Shown here: in pieces, positions 47,176 through 59,429 of the stretch
How positions within the stretch are numbered: the first letter of the stretch is position 1
How the letters are laid out: each line of letters starts with the position of its first letter
From: Takakia lepidozioides
Lineage: Eukaryota; Streptophyta; Takakiopsida; Takakiales; Takakiaceae
Assembly: GCA_030704615.1 (NCBI GenBank)
Contig: CM060734.1
Location: 33,930,042-33,994,041 of the forward strand
Length of the DNA: 64,000 nucleotides
Direction of reading: 5' to 3'
The notes under the pieces: model-generated
Seen by the model: the letters and a program-made list of their open reading frames with translations, nothing else
What the model was told of the DNA's origin: nothing
Databases searched by the model: none
Translations under genes and position numbers: made by a program

Positions 47176-48321
47176 TTAGGGAGGGTGTGTGTTAGGTACT
47201 TGATATGGGGGATCGGGTTGTGTGTCTGTAGGAGTATTGGTGGTATATGTCGTTTTGAGTCTTTGATAGATGGAGGCAGTAGGGGAAGATCGGTACTGGG
47301 GGAGCAGGTCTTGGGCCGTATGTGGATAGTAGAGGCAGGGGAGATCACATTGGAGAGTGCAGGCTGCTGAGGGATGGCAAAAGAGAGTGCGAAGGTGGTG
47401 TAGGCATCGATTGGTTTTGGACGTGGCGCGGGAGAACTTAAGAGTGAATTCGCTTGGTTTTAAAAGTCTATGGCCGGTGGCGGTAGTAAGTTGGGCGAGG
47501 GTGGTGATGTGACATTCTTTGAAATAGGTGAGGATGGGGGTCTTTTGTTTGGGATAAGAGACGTCGAATTGTGATAAAAATAGGCTTGTGAGCCATGCTC
47601 GTTCTAAAGGTGACGAGGTGTTAGGATAGGCTCGCAGATCGGTTTGTATGCTAATTTTCATTTGGCGTAGGATGAGTAGCGTGCGTGCAGTGGGGGAGTG
47701 TAGGCAGGCATGTGGGTGCAAGGATGATAATGAGTAGAGGCCATTGTATTTTAATGCAAGGTGTTTGAGAAGTCCCTGATAAATGATACCTAAGCGCTCA
47801 GGATCGTTGAGTGCTTCTTGTAATTGGGTGCCTAATGTATGAGCATACGAGATGATTAATGGGCTCAAACCAATTCCGTAGTGGTCAGTAGGGAGTTGCG
47901 TGAGGGCATTGGGAGTGCTAGTCGGTAGACCACATACACGCTTTGTTAGCTGAATAATACTTTTATCAAGTTTTTTGATGTCCGGTAGGGAGAAGGGTGC
48001 GGTGTGGAATGAGTATTGAATTTGTGTTTGTAGTACGGATTGAATGATTGATAATTTTGGTCGAATGGCAATAGGGGATTTGAGCAGGGCAAGGCTTTTG
48101 GTAGCGAGTTTGGATGATATAGATTCTTTTTGGATATGCCATATGAGGGAGGGAACGAGTTGTATACCTAGGTAAGTATATGGCTCGTCTGGTCCTAGAA
48201 AAGGAAATGGTGTGTTTTGGTAGTGTAGATAGAGTTTGCAATGTGAGGCTATGGTAGTTTTGGTGAGCCGACTATAATGTGTTGCGGATGTGATGGCGCA
48301 CTTGTGCAGGCTGAGTTCCAT
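47176..48321 (-). pseudogene. LINE RT thumb and connecting region
   Basis: 381 codons open, continuing from the YADD block (GMELSLHKCAITSATHYS) through the thumb (YTYLGIQLVPSLIWHIQKES, IRPKLSIIQSVLQTQIQYS) into a Cys/His-containing segment near 47380-47300 (CHPSAACTLQCDLPC). It is part of the LINE polyprotein. Confidence 0.7.
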
Positions 48322-48928
48322 GCCTGACCATAGATTGAATTTGAATAGTTTGTTAACTTGTCGGTTTATGTGTTGTGGTTTATGTGCCAGGATAGCTAGA
48401 TCATCTGCATATGCTGCAGCGGAGATGTCACTTGATGAGGTTTTGTATTGGTATCCGAGCTTGCTGCGAGCTAGCCATCTGAGAAGGGGTTTCTCGAAAG
48501 ATAATGAATAGGTAGGGGCTTAAGGTGTCACCTTGGATAGTTCCCGGAGGATGGGGATAGGCGGGGTGGAACCATAGTATGCACCAAAATATTCAGTAGT
48601 ACTGTTTGTGTAGATGTTTCCTATTAGTTGGACGGCATCAGTGGGGTAACCAAGGTCAAGCTTGATAGCAAGTAGTCTAGCATGATCTAGGGAGCCGAAG
48701 GCATTTTTAAAATCGATATATAAAAGATAAATATCTTGCTTTGTAAGTTTAGCATCTTCGAGTGCGGATAGAACATACTGTATTTGTCGTGTTGTGCTGC
48801 GTGTAGCTCGGAATCCTTCTTAGGGGTCACTAAGAATTTGGTGTTGCTCGCCATAACTTGATAGCATTGTGATGAGCGTGCTGGTGAATAGCTTGTATAT
48901 GGTGTTGGCCAGTGCTATGGGCCTGTAA

Positions 48929-50545
48929 TTACTGAGATCTGTAGGGTCGCCTTTTGAATAGTAGAATGGTTCGACTGTGCTTCCAGGAGTGTGGGATTCG
49001 TTTTAGTTTGTAACATAGTTGAAAAAAATTAAAAATGAGGGAGTGTAGTTGAGGGTCTAATGCTTGAAGTATGGCATTTGGTACAAGGTCGGGTCCCGGG
49101 GCTTTAGATTTTGATAGTTTTTTAAGGCATGATTCGTAGAGATCAATTGTAAATAAGTCTAGGATGCGGTCCGTTGAGGATCTTCTGTTGTCAATCGAGA
49201 AGCCATCTATATCATGCCATGGATAGTGTTTAGCTTTATACATGCAGTTGGCAGTATGGAGATTGGGGTGTAAGCAGTTTGTAACTGTGGGTGTGTAGAT
49301 TGAGGATGCTTGTGACCATATTTCTTGGTTGATGTCCGTTGGATTGGTTAGCAAGTGGCCGTGCCTGTGTTTGAGACAGTCGATGGGTGGGTTGAGGGCA
49401 GGGTTAAAGATGGCTTTGTGAGCTTTTTTGGGATGGTCGCGTAGCAGTCGGTTAAAAGAAGAGACGAATTTTTTGTGATTGTCGGCGGCTTTTTGTTTGG
49501 TAATACTGTAAGCAGCTTTTTTGGCATCTCTTCCAACTTTGGAAAGAGCAGTTGTCCAGTGAGCAAAATCTTGGGGATTGGCGGGTGGGGGCATAAGTGC
49601 TTGACATGTTGTTAAGGTGTTTAGGCAGGTGATACGTGGATCCGAAGGCCAGTTGTTTCCTGGGTGGATGGGGGTAGTGGTAGGTATAATGGTGAGGGCA
49701 CGCCTGATTGTGTGGTATGTGTTAAGATGTGATGTCCATATACGTTTTTGAGTACAGGTAAGGTAGCCCCCATTTTGTTTTGAACGTGTAGTTTGTGGGA
49801 TTTCAGGGGGGGCAGAGCAGGTGACAATGACATTGTTGGTCATTTCTTTCATTGAAGTTGTGAGTATGGTCTCGGCTTCTGTCCAGGCTTTGTCAGGGGA
49901 TTGCGCGAGGTTTGCTTTGGAGAGTATGTCAGAGAGTTGTATCATAAGGTGTAAGGATGTTGGTTGGAAATGCTTTAGGAAGGTGACTATGTTATTGTGG
50001 GGAAGTGGGGTTAAGATTCTAGATTGTGGTGGTGGGACATGTATGGGTGGAATAGGTCTAAAGGAAATGAGAGATAGTGGGATAGTTACTGACACGGGGT
50101 AATGGTCTGAGTTGCATAGACTATTAATGTGTACATGACTGCTGAGGTATGTGGGGATGTCGTTTTGTGTCTTGAGATAGAAACCATCAAGAAGGCTTAA
50201 GGATGAGTAGTTGAGTCCACATTGTCTGGAATAGTGGTGATCGGCGGGTATATAACGGAGACGGTGTGAATGAGTAAAACTTGCACATTCATGGTCAGCG
50301 GGGGATGGAGTTTTATATATACCATTGTATATGTGACCCATGAGGGCAATGTCCCTGTTGAAATCGTCTGCTAGAATATAGTGCTGGGAGTGGGTGGAAG
50401 GTTGTGTTAATGTTTTAGAGATGCTTGGGTTTTGATGGAATGGGGGTGGGGAAGTGATTAGATAGATGTTGGTACGGGTGTGTGAGGGAGATGGTGTTAC
50501 TATATAGTGCATATCTGTCTTGTGGGTCCATTGCCTAGTTGCAAA
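48929..50545 (-). pseudogene. LINE endonuclease C-terminus and start of RT
   Basis: Open for over 500 codons. The endonuclease catalytic blocks DFNRD and SDHYPVS are visible, then the RT entry motif SKSKAPGPD...PNAILQ and HSWKHSRTILLFKR. The frame shifts before SNYRPIALAN near 48930. The N-terminal endonuclease block (WNxxG) is missing. Confidence 0.75.
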
Positions 50546-50546
50546 T

Positions 50547-50583
50547 TTGGACGTGACGTGGCGTTGACGCATCAGCGTCACGT
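50547..50583. repeat. Palindrome at the left edge of the candidate element
   Basis: GGACGTGACG...CGTCACGTCC, 10-bp arms around a 17-nt centre that includes GTTGACGC. It is the terminal part of the module also found at 34.12 and 37.19 kb, and lies exactly where the neighbouring LINE sequence ends. Confidence 0.5.
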
Positions 50584-50741
50584 CCTAAACCGACGTTACT
50601 GTACATAAATATGTTTATTTTTTTACTTTACTATTGACTATTTACTATGAGAACCGACGTGGCAACCGATGTGGCCTCATTACGTGGACTTCATTAATTA
50701 TCTGTAAAATTCATATATTATGATTTATATTCTCAATCATG

Positions 50742-51205
50742 CAACCGTCAGCAAAGGTTGGTCGGACAAATTTTTATTTTTTTTAAATAGGTGCGACCAC
50801 CAGAAGGGGGTGGTCGCACATTTTTTCTTATTTTTTAAATGGGTGCGACCACCATCAGGTGGTGGTCGCAGCATTTTCATTTTTTTTAATAGGTGCGACC
50901 ACCAAGAGGTATTGGTCGCAATTTTTTCTTTTTTTAAAATAGGTGCGAATACCAACAGGTGGTGGTCGCAACTTTTTCATTTTTTTTAAATAGGTGCGAC
51001 CACCAGCAGGTGGTGGTCGTAACTTTTTTATTTTTTTTAAATAGGTGCAACCACCAGCAGAGGATGGTCGCACATTTTTAATTATTTTTTAAATGGGTGC
51101 GACCACCAGCAGGGGATGGTCGCACATTTTTAATTATTTTTTAAATGGATGCGACCACCAGCCGGTGGTGGTCGCGGATTTTTTTTTTTTTTTGTTATTA
51201 GGTAC
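50742..51205. repeat. Left hairpin array, eight units of 50-53 bp plus degenerate ends
   Basis: Units start (GTGCGACC or close variant) at 50791, 50843, 50893, 50943, 50994, 51045, 51096 and 51149, with a degenerate one at 50742 and a half unit near 51206. Each is TGCGACCACC-AGCAG-GTGGTGGTCGCA or similar, followed by a T-rich spacer with a short A run. The unit is both a hairpin and a likely dimeric protein-binding site. Confidence 0.9.
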
Positions 51206-51277
51206 GACCGCTCCCTGGACACGTGACGAGGCATGAATAGGCAGCAGAGGCGGTTGCACGTCAGGCCTCTCCAGGCA

Positions 51278-51290
51278 GTATATAAGGGCC
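51278..51290 (+). promoter_or_regulatory. TATA box of the kinase-like gene
   Basis: GTATATAAGG lies downstream of the left array and about 250 nt before the first long open frame. An intron acceptor with a long pyrimidine run (TTTTTTTCCAG, about 51431) and another AG at 51486 suggest a spliced leader. Confidence 0.45.
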
Positions 51291-51512
51291 TACCCCTCAT
51301 CCCAACCCACTTTTTTCCCTCTCTGTGAGTGCGGTTTTGGGGCTTCTTGGAGTTTGAACTTCGGTGGCCAGGACTGAGCGTGGGGGGCGGAAGTGGATTT
51401 GTGTGGGGGAGGAATTTTTTCCTTTTTTTCCAGGGTCAGCGGGAGAGTTTGCTTTGGGTACTATACCAATAGAGGGTAGGATAGTCAGGTCAACAAAAAA
51501 GACTATCCAAGC

Positions 51513-52959
51513 GCAGAGGCCGCGAAGGTGGTGAAGCAAGTAGTGCTGGATTATTTGAAGGACAATGACATAATGCGTTTGAATATTTTGTATGTCCGAC
51601 ATGGGAATGAGGGGTTCCTTAGATTCCAGCACAATATGGAGATGAGAATGAGAGAGGCTTTGGTTGGGGATGAATGGGAGGAGGACAGGGCGAAGTTCCA
51701 ATTCACGAAATGGATGGACGACTGGGCCCATGATGTCACATGGAATCTGAGGCAAACCATGGACAAGTTTGTTACGAGAACACCTGTATCTGAAGGTCAC
51801 ATGCCAACTTCGGAGGAGAAGTTGTTTGTGCTTGTGGATTGGTGGTCTGACATGGCAAAGGCCCACGCCAAACGACGTACAAAACCACTCCCATGGAAGG
51901 CAGGGTCCTCGTCCGCGGATGTGGCATTGAACGTGAGATACATATCCACAAACGCACAGGTACAACAACTCGACGCGCCCAAACAGGGAGGGTATGGTAC
52001 AATTCGGAGGATTAGAATTGTTGGGGATCAATTCATTCCTCCATCTTGGGAGCTAGCAGGGAAAACGCCCAGGGAAACAAATGTTGAGCTTGCCAAAGTC
52101 CAACATAACAATGAGGCGTTGGCTGTAAAGTTCCATCATTTCGGCATCATAAAGTATTTTGCGTTGCATCCACGTCGAAATGAAGGTTACACACATTGGT
52201 GGAATGGGGGGACCATACGATCACGGTTGAGTATTGACAGGAAATGGGGGAATGATCGGGATAACAGAGAGTTAATGGAACGACGGGGGACAGAGCAGGA
52301 AATGCAGGAGGTCAACCGACTGGTTCGATTCCGACAGAATCGCACCCAATTGGCATGGGCACTTTTGCACATCATGCTCAACGTCCATAATCACCACCTC
52401 TTGCACAACGACATGTCCCCCGACAACATCTTGTTGCATTTTCCACAAGGGTCTGAAGATGTGTACATATTGGGGGATGGCCTCCACGACGGATGACCCA
52501 AAAATCACGTTGTACATTTTCGAGAGCAGAGACAAGATGATAAAGACTCTCGCACATAGATGGTGGATTGCACCTGAAATTGCAATTGTTTATAATGTAG
52601 CCAACAATCAGTCAGATGGCACACCTCGTAGGCCCCCTCTAACCATGCCATCAGAGACCTTTGCAATTGGAAAGATAGCCCAGGCAATAAATGGGGGTAA
52701 CACGTTCGATGCAAGTCTATTCAACGATATGTCTACTGGAACCTGTTTTACTTCCACTCTGGAAAACTTGTGTGTAGACACAGTAGAGTTGCGGTACAAA
52801 CTAAAAAATGTTGTGAAGCGTTTCATGACGGGGCTATTCAATTGGCCTGAGCCCAAAAATTGCTGGAGGATGGATAGAAACTTGTTGACCTCTGACTGTA
52901 CATCATGTTTGAATAAATGTTGTTTTCAATTGTGTTTGTCTCGTACCATAATGTTTTAA
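51513..52959 (+). pseudogene. Divergent protein kinase-like gene, frameshifted at the DFG-equivalent
   Basis: Frame 1 (open from about 51486 to 52496) has an N-terminal helical region, a Gly-loop-like QGGYGTIRRIRIVG (about 51980), the VAIK-type lysine in EALAVKFHHF (about 52120), and the catalytic loop HNDMSPDNILLHF (52404 on), where HRDxxxxN appears as HNDxxxxN. The frame is lost right at VYI, where IGDWGMAS would be expected; WGMAST continues in the second frame (52470-52959), followed by the APE motif in WIAPEIAIVYN. Several nucleotides holding the metal-binding Asp appear to be missing, so activity is lost here. Intact family members could be real kinases of unknown substrate. It ends MF-stop at 52959. 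Confidence 0.7.
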
Positions 52960-53039
52960 TGGTTTGTTACTTGGCCATGGCACTTGGGTCCATCATATGG
53001 GATAATCAAGCACCACACCCACGAATCTTGAAGAGTGAC

Positions 53040-53790
53040 AGTGTACACCGGGTCAATGGGTGAACCAATCGTTCCCCTGCCAAATGATTTTAGATTGATT
53101 TGAAACTTTGGGAGTGTGTTGTACATGCCCTCTTTAAGTTACCGATCAAGTATGAGGTCAATCTAAAATGGTTCTAAGGGTGAACCAATAGTTCCCCTAT
53201 TAAATGATTCACGATTGAAAATTGGTTGAAAAGTTTAACAATTATATTGCTTTGGTAATTCTAGCCCCCCAATGGCCCATTGTAACCCTTGAATTACAAT
53301 TCAAAATGCAATTCAAGCCCTTCAAATTGGTACTGCCAGTCCCTAAAATGACCAACCCCGGCCGCCCCTCAAATTGTAATTTGAGCCCTTGAAATTGTCA
53401 ATTCCAACCCCTCAAATTGCACTTCTAGCCCCTGAAATGACAATTCCCGCCCCTCAAATTGCAACTGTAGCCTGTGAAATGGCAATTGCTAGTGCGGCCC
53501 CAGAAATTGACAATTGAAGCACCTGGAATGGCAGTTTTAGCCCCTCAAATTGCAAATCCAGCCCCTCAAATTGGCAATTCGAGCCCCATAAATGGCAATT
53601 TCAGCCCCTGAAATTGGCTATGGGTGAACCAATCATTCCCCTGCCAAATGATTTTGGATTCATTTAAAACTTTGCGAGTGTCTTGTACATGTCATCTTAA
53701 AGTTACTGGACAAGTATGATGTCAATGTTAAATGGTTCAAAGGGTGAACCAACAGTTCCCATGTTGGATGATTCATGATTAATCGTTAAC
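53040..53790. repeat. Short tandem repeats 3' of the kinase-like gene
   Basis: Units of about 150 bp with GGGTGAACCAAT...GTTCCCCT and TGTACATGCC (53060-53230 and 53620-53780) flank a block of degenerate 20-22 bp repeats of the type CCCCTCAAATTGCAATTC (53270-53620). No coding capacity. Confidence 0.75.
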
Positions 53791-56015
53791 GATCGATCTC
53801 ATATAGGACCTATCAGAGGGTACATTGAACACACTGGCCAAGTCTCAAAGCGAACGAAAATCATTTGGATGGGCAACCATCCATCGGCCCATTGAACGAA
53901 TTTTGGTTGATCTCATATTACTTTGGGGCCTCTTCCATGGCACATTGAACATGCTGGCCAAGTCTCAAAGCGAACCAAAATCATCTGGATGGCCAACCAT
54001 CCGTTGAGCCATCGAATGAATTTCAATTGATTTGATATTAGTCCGAGACTTGTGAGAGGGTGTCTCGAACATACTGGCAAAGTTTGGAAGCAAAAAAAAA
54101 TGATTTGGATGGGCAACTATCCGTTCACCCGTTGAATGTATTCCGCTGGATCTACTATTGCTTTGGGACCTGTTGGACTGTGTTTCGCGTGCTCACGATT
54201 TTTTTTTCATTCGGTTTTTGAATGGGGCGTGTAATGTAGTCATATGCAACGTGCGTGCCAAATTTGGAAGCGAACATAATTCATTTGGACCCAAAACCAC
54301 AGTTTCTTCCCTGTTTTACACTCCAAACTTGATTTGTGTTCAACTTCATGCACTATTTATATAAAGTTCTGCAATAGTGAGCAAAGAGAACATTTTTTTT
54401 TTTTGGCATTTTTGATTGATCCAAATTTTGGAGGGGGAGTAGTGGTGGGATGCTGGAAGCCGCAGAACAAAATTGAGCCAAAAACAAAATTGATACGTGC
54501 AAGAAACCCCCAATGAAAGGCAGTGCAAACCTATTTATTGGCTTAAAATTAATTTAAATTCAATTACATTATGGAATGGCTTGGTGTCGATGGGGAGGCA
54601 AATGATTTATTCGTCCGTTGTGTCTCCGCACATGTGTCGCACACATGTTCAAGCACATGCGGTCAAAAGAGGGGCTTCAACCACATCCGTTCAATGGGTG
54701 CAATAGCCGTGCACGCATTGCAGGATTTTTTTTTTCGCAATAAACAAAAATCAGATGACAACTAAACGCCTCATTGGCCCATCGAATGAATTTCGATTGA
54801 TCTCATATTCCAGTGGGACCTATCAGAGGGTACATTGAACACACTGGCCAAGTCTCAAAACGAACGAAAATCACTTGGATGGGCAACCATCCGTCGGCCC
54901 ATTGAACGAATTTCGATTGATCTCATATTACTCTGGGGCCTCTTCCATGGTATATTGAAGATACTGGCCAAGTCTCAAAGCGAACCAAAATCATTTCGAT
55001 GGCCAACCATCCGTTGAGCCATCGAATGAATTTCGATTGATCTGATATTGGTCCGGGACCCATGAGAGGGTGTCTCGAACATACTCGCAAAGTTTGGAAG
55101 CAAACAAAAATGATTTGGATGGGCAACCATCCGTTCACCCGTTGAATGTATTCCGCTGGATCTGCTATTGCTTTGGGACCTGTTGGATTGTGTTTCGTGT
55201 GCTCACGATTTTCTTTTTTCATTCGGTTTTTGAATAGGGCGTGTAATGTAGCCATATGCAACGTGCGTGCCAAATTTGGGAGCGAACATAATTCATTTGG
55301 ACCCAAAACCACAGTTTCTTCCCTGTTTTACACTCCAAACTTGATTTGTGTTCAACTTCATGCACTCTTCATATAGAGTTCCGCAATAATGAGCGAAGAG
55401 AACACTTTTTTTTGGGACATTTTTTATTGGTCCAAATTTTGGAGAGAGAGTAGTGGTGGGATGCTGGAAGCCGCAGAACAAAATTGAGCCAAAAACAAAA
55501 TCGATACGTGCCAGAAACCCCCAATGAAAGGCAGTGCAAACATATTTATTGGCTTAAAATTAATTTAAATTCAATTACATTATGGAATGGCTTGGTGTCG
55601 ATGGGGAGGCAAATGATTTATTCGTCCATTGTGTCTCCGCACATGTGTCGCACACATGTTCAAGCACATGCGGTCAAAAGAGGGGCTTCAACCACATCCG
55701 TTCAATGGGTGCAATAGCCGTGCACGCATTGCAAGATTTTTTTTTCGCAATGAACAAAAACCAGATGACAACTGAACGCCTCATTGGCCCATCGAACGAA
55801 TTTTGATTGATCTCATATTGCATTGGGACCTATCAGAGGGTACATTGAACACACTGGCCAAATCTCAAAGCGAACGAAAATCATTTGGATGGGCAACCAT
55901 CCGTTGGCCTATTGAACGAATTTCGATTGATCTCATATTACTCTGGGGCCTCTTCCATGGTACATTGAAGATATTGGTCACGTCTCAAAGCGAACCAAAA
56001 TCATTTGGAGGCAAA
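53790..56015. repeat. Higher-order tandem repeat, two copies of about 1.0 kb plus a partial third
   Basis: Copy 1 spans about 53790-54795, copy 2 about 54796-55805, and a third partial copy follows to 56015. Each begins with three sub-units of about 105 bp (ACTGGCCAAGTCTCAAAGCG...ATCCGTTG...GATCTCATATT) and continues with a shared unique part (ATGTGTCGCACACATGTTCA). Copies 1 and 2 are about 95 percent identical by eye. The open frames in them are non-coding translations repeated with the unit. Confidence 0.85.
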
Positions 56016-56029
56016 TGATTTATGCGTCT

Positions 56030-56440
56030 GTTCATTTATTTGTGATTAATCGTTAATGGTGAAAAAGATAAACCAAAGGTTCATTGATCAAAAAAAATTT
56101 GAATGATTTGAAATTTGCCAGTATGTTCTACATGCCTCTTACCTGGACCGGAGAAGTATGAGATCAATAAAAAATGGTTCACAGAAGGAACCAATGGTTA
56201 CTTGATGTGCCAATTTCTGAATGCTTTCAAACTTTGCCATTGCATTGTACATGCCCTCTTAAAGGTACCAGACAAGTATGAGTTCGATTTAAAATATTGC
56301 AATGGGTGAACCAATGGTATCTTCATTCAGCAATTTTTGATTGTTTTGAAACTTTGCCAGTAGATTGTACATGCCGTTAACAGGTGCCGAACAAGTATGA
56401 GGTCATTCAAAAATGGTTCAAAGGATGAACCTCGTATTTC
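56030..56440. repeat. Diverged tandem units of about 150 bp
   Basis: Three copies of the GGTGAACCAATGGT / TTTGCCAGT / TACATGCC / AAGTATGAG unit seen also at 53.06 and 53.62 kb. They mirror the arrangement on the other side of the 1-kb repeats. Confidence 0.65.
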
Positions 56441-56528
56441 CAAAAATAACGTAGACTATACAGTGGGTTGCACATTTAAGTTTTCGCAACTTAAGACCTT
56501 TGGCCTACTCCCTACGTTTTTAGCCTTT

Positions 56529-59095
56529 CTAGTCATCTTCATCTAGATTTATTACTTCGTTGTCGTCATCTCCAGATGTTGATGAAGATGCTCCGGGTGT
56601 AGAGGACGTGCCTCCACCAGTACGGAGAGCTCGAGCCTGGGCTCGAGTGGTCAAAGAGGGACCCAGTGTTGTGTGGTCCATCCTTGCCATCATGCGTAGC
56701 GTTCTAGGCGAGTGTTGACTCTCTTCCACATTTGCCAGAGCCGAGTGTGTCGCTCTTGCTACGGCGGCATGTAATTTTTCAATTAAATCCGATATGTTTG
56801 GAAGTGGCAAGAACACCCCTGGAATAGGGGCAACTTGGTCACGCCATGTGTTCTGCCAATACTTTTCCACACTCATGATGACAGCCTTGAAATTGTCCAA
56901 CACCTCCTCCTGCTGGGGGTCTCTGCGCAACTCTGGAAGAAATGGCCCATCATCCCGACGAGGCACCCAGTACGTCTCATTCATATTCTCCCAACGGATG
57001 CTAGCGGCCTCCAACTCCCTCAGAAATAGGTCTCTCCCATCGGTTCGCGATTGTATGGTCGTTTTCCGCTAGCACCCACGGATCCTCAGGCAGTCGGAAG
57101 AATCTTTGTCTGGTACAGCTCCAATGCCCTCCCAAGTTCCGGCAAAAAAGCTCCCTTTGGACTGGGTCCCGTATGCCTCTAGCACGCATGGTTATTTCCC
57201 AGTTGGATGTTACCCAAAAGGTCACCGGATCTTTAACCCTAGTTAGCGTCTTCGCATCCAAGGCGTGCATATCTCTTGGAGCATCCTATGTCATTGTCTC
57301 CCCCCAATGCTTCCAATTTAAAAAATCGTAAGACGATACATCCAATGGCATGTTGTACCGGTTGTACTCGTATCCCGTGGGCATATTGTCTTGCAACCCA
57401 AACAACTCGTAGAAACGTCGATGGATTGGTCCACGGCAGTCAGGGCATTGGCTGGCTCGCATGGCTGCCGATATGAGACATGTGGGATGGAATAAATGGC
57501 CACATGAACCAAGCATATAGCCTTCCTCCAGTCCATAAGGGTTTAGGCACATTGTGCACACCGTACCATCTGTTACCCATGACGCTGGATTGCTCTGTGG
57601 TATCCACGTCCGTTTATCCTCATTAATGAATGATGACATCCTCGGCCTGATGTACCACTCCTCCTCTACTTCCAAATCCCAGTTTATGTTGTTATTGGTA
57701 TCGGAAATTGTATGCACACAATGCTCAAACATGGCATGCACAACACCCCATGTGGTGAATCCAGTGTACTTCGACGTGAATACATCACGCACAGTGTCGT
57801 GCCTTTGCAAATTAGCATATATGCTATTTACGCTTCGATTCGACAAACGTGCTGCACGTTGGAGGGAGGACAACGTTTTTTCTATCCGTGTTTCCCGCGA
57901 TGCTAGATGGCCCGTCCATGTCACCCAATTCCGCCAATTCCCCTTCAACCATGGCCACGATCAGATTTGCATGGCACTTGAGTACCGATATGCAACAGCC
58001 CTAGCTTGCTCGCGTTCCCCCATAAGCTGCTCTAATTCATGTTCTTGGGCCGATGTAATTTGCACGGCTGAACATTCCCCAGTTTCCACTATGGGGTCCT
58101 TCCCTTTTCTTGCCCTCTCCGCCGCAAGTCTTTCTTCCTCAACCCTCGCCGGGTCCAGTTCAGACGTTTGCACTTCATTCCTATGCCCGATTGAGTCAAC
58201 CCCGTCGATGACGCGGACAATGTCCATTGGTGGCATATTCAAACGCGCCAATATGTCTTGCTCATTGGTGATTGGCCTCGGGTCCTGAAGCACACCGCGT
58301 ACGCTGTCGAGAGTCCCCAATCCCATTCTTTCCAGCAACTTTGCTAGTTGCCACCGTTGCAAATGAATAATGTCCTGCAGGTCTTTGATGTGCTGTTCAT
58401 GTGCGACCAACTGTTCCTCCAACGGAGAGCGTACCTCGCCCCCCTCCACCTCAGATGTTGAAGGCCCGGCTGCGGAGACCTGTTGCGGCGTATAATCTGG
58501 AGGTTGGTCTGCATTTCCTTCTTCTTCCACATCGTCGTTTCCATCCGCCTTTCCTCCTTCTTCCACCTCGTCGTTTCCATCGAACCGTATGATGTCATGC
58601 CCTTGACATATATACAAGTCTGGGATATCAGAGAACATGTATAGTCTAGTACGCTGTCTCGCAGTGGCAGTTTGCCAATCCACTGGTCGCAATAAAATCA
58701 ACTCTATGTACAACATGGCCGCAAATAAATACGGGACCTTGTTGTTGACGAGCGGTTGACCCCACAATGTTGTATGTACCTCCTCTGCCCTATGGCGGAA
58801 ATGCGAATTGGTGCAGGAATGCAAGCTAGCTTGATTTTGTTTGGTTTGTGGATCATGCCTATCTCTGGGTTACAAACGATTTATGTGACACCAGTCCACA
58901 AATTTCCTGCAGTCACCAAGCGACCACCGCTGCCCCAACTTCCAAACTTCCTAACCTGGTTCTGCAAGAATGCTGGGGTCATTGTATATGTCCCAACGAA
59001 GTTCGCGCCTTGCCCTTTTTGGTTTTTTTTTGGGAGGTCTAGGTTCATTATCGTCATCCCTGGGATGACCTCCTCTGTCTTCTTCCTCCACCATT
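56529..59095 (-). pseudogene. Long RING-H2 domain protein gene, broken
   Basis: Minus strand. A start near 59095 reads MVEEEDRGGHPRDDDNEPRP-KKK, with a possible donor after LAEPG near 58970. The frame then runs 58800-57961 (LWGQPLVNNKVPYLFAAMLY, an acidic tract, coiled-coil-like YR-rich end) and 57948-57286, which contains a RING-H2 finger C-x2-C-x14-C-x-H-x2-H-x2-C-x11-C-x2-C (57562-57433: CTMCLNPYG...CGHLFHPTC...CPDC). It continues in frame past a TAG at 57288-57286 (DAPRDMHALDAKTLTRVKDP), then shifts frame near 57040 and ends in an acidic NLDEDD at 56529. Intact relatives would be E3 ubiquitin ligase-like. Family and substrate are unknown. Confidence 0.6.
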
Positions 59096-59429
59096 TATGG
59101 CTTTGGCTTACTCCTACTCGACAGGTGTTTGCTAAGAAAAATGCTCTCCCAACCCTCATAAATCGTACCTAATCCTACTCCCTAATGAATCCTCCCCAAA
59201 TACTAGAGGCACGTGTCACTCCCTCGGCAGTTCTAAGTGATTTGACGCAATGTGCAATGAAAAAAACGTGGGTGCTAAAGAAGGGCTTCCCGGGAGGTAC
59301 TCAACATCGATTTCGTAAAATCCAACGGCCCAGAATACCCCCACTAAATCAATAGCCCACTTGGACTCAATGACAAGGAATGCAACATCCCATCGCCCAC
59401 CAAGTCCTGGTGTGGAGAAAAGTGAGGGA

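Larger units (their letters stand above)
44770..50545 (-). mobile_element. LINE with RT, chromodomain-like segment and RNase H, 5'-truncated
   Basis: Minus-strand order: truncated APE endonuclease (ILADDFNRDIALMG, NSDHYPVSVTI), RT (SKSKAPGPDLVPNAILQALD, SNYRPIALANTIYKL, YIDFKNAFGSLDH, AYADDLAIL with YADD at 48411-48400), connecting region, chromodomain-like block, RNase H, and a conserved tail. Several stops and frameshifts (for example near 48520 and 48820) make it inactive. The protein is unusually rich in His, Thr and Pro. The 5' end stops where the hairpin-array element begins. Confidence 0.85.

Noticed and set aside
50742-51205. CRISPR array
   Set aside because: The repeated part is palindromic with near-identical spacers, in a plant nuclear context and with no cas genes. 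The spacers are not unique sequences.
53825-56018. Short frames repeated about every 1 kb, suggesting a small gene family
   Set aside because: They repeat exactly with the tandem unit and show no codon-level conservation beyond the DNA itself.
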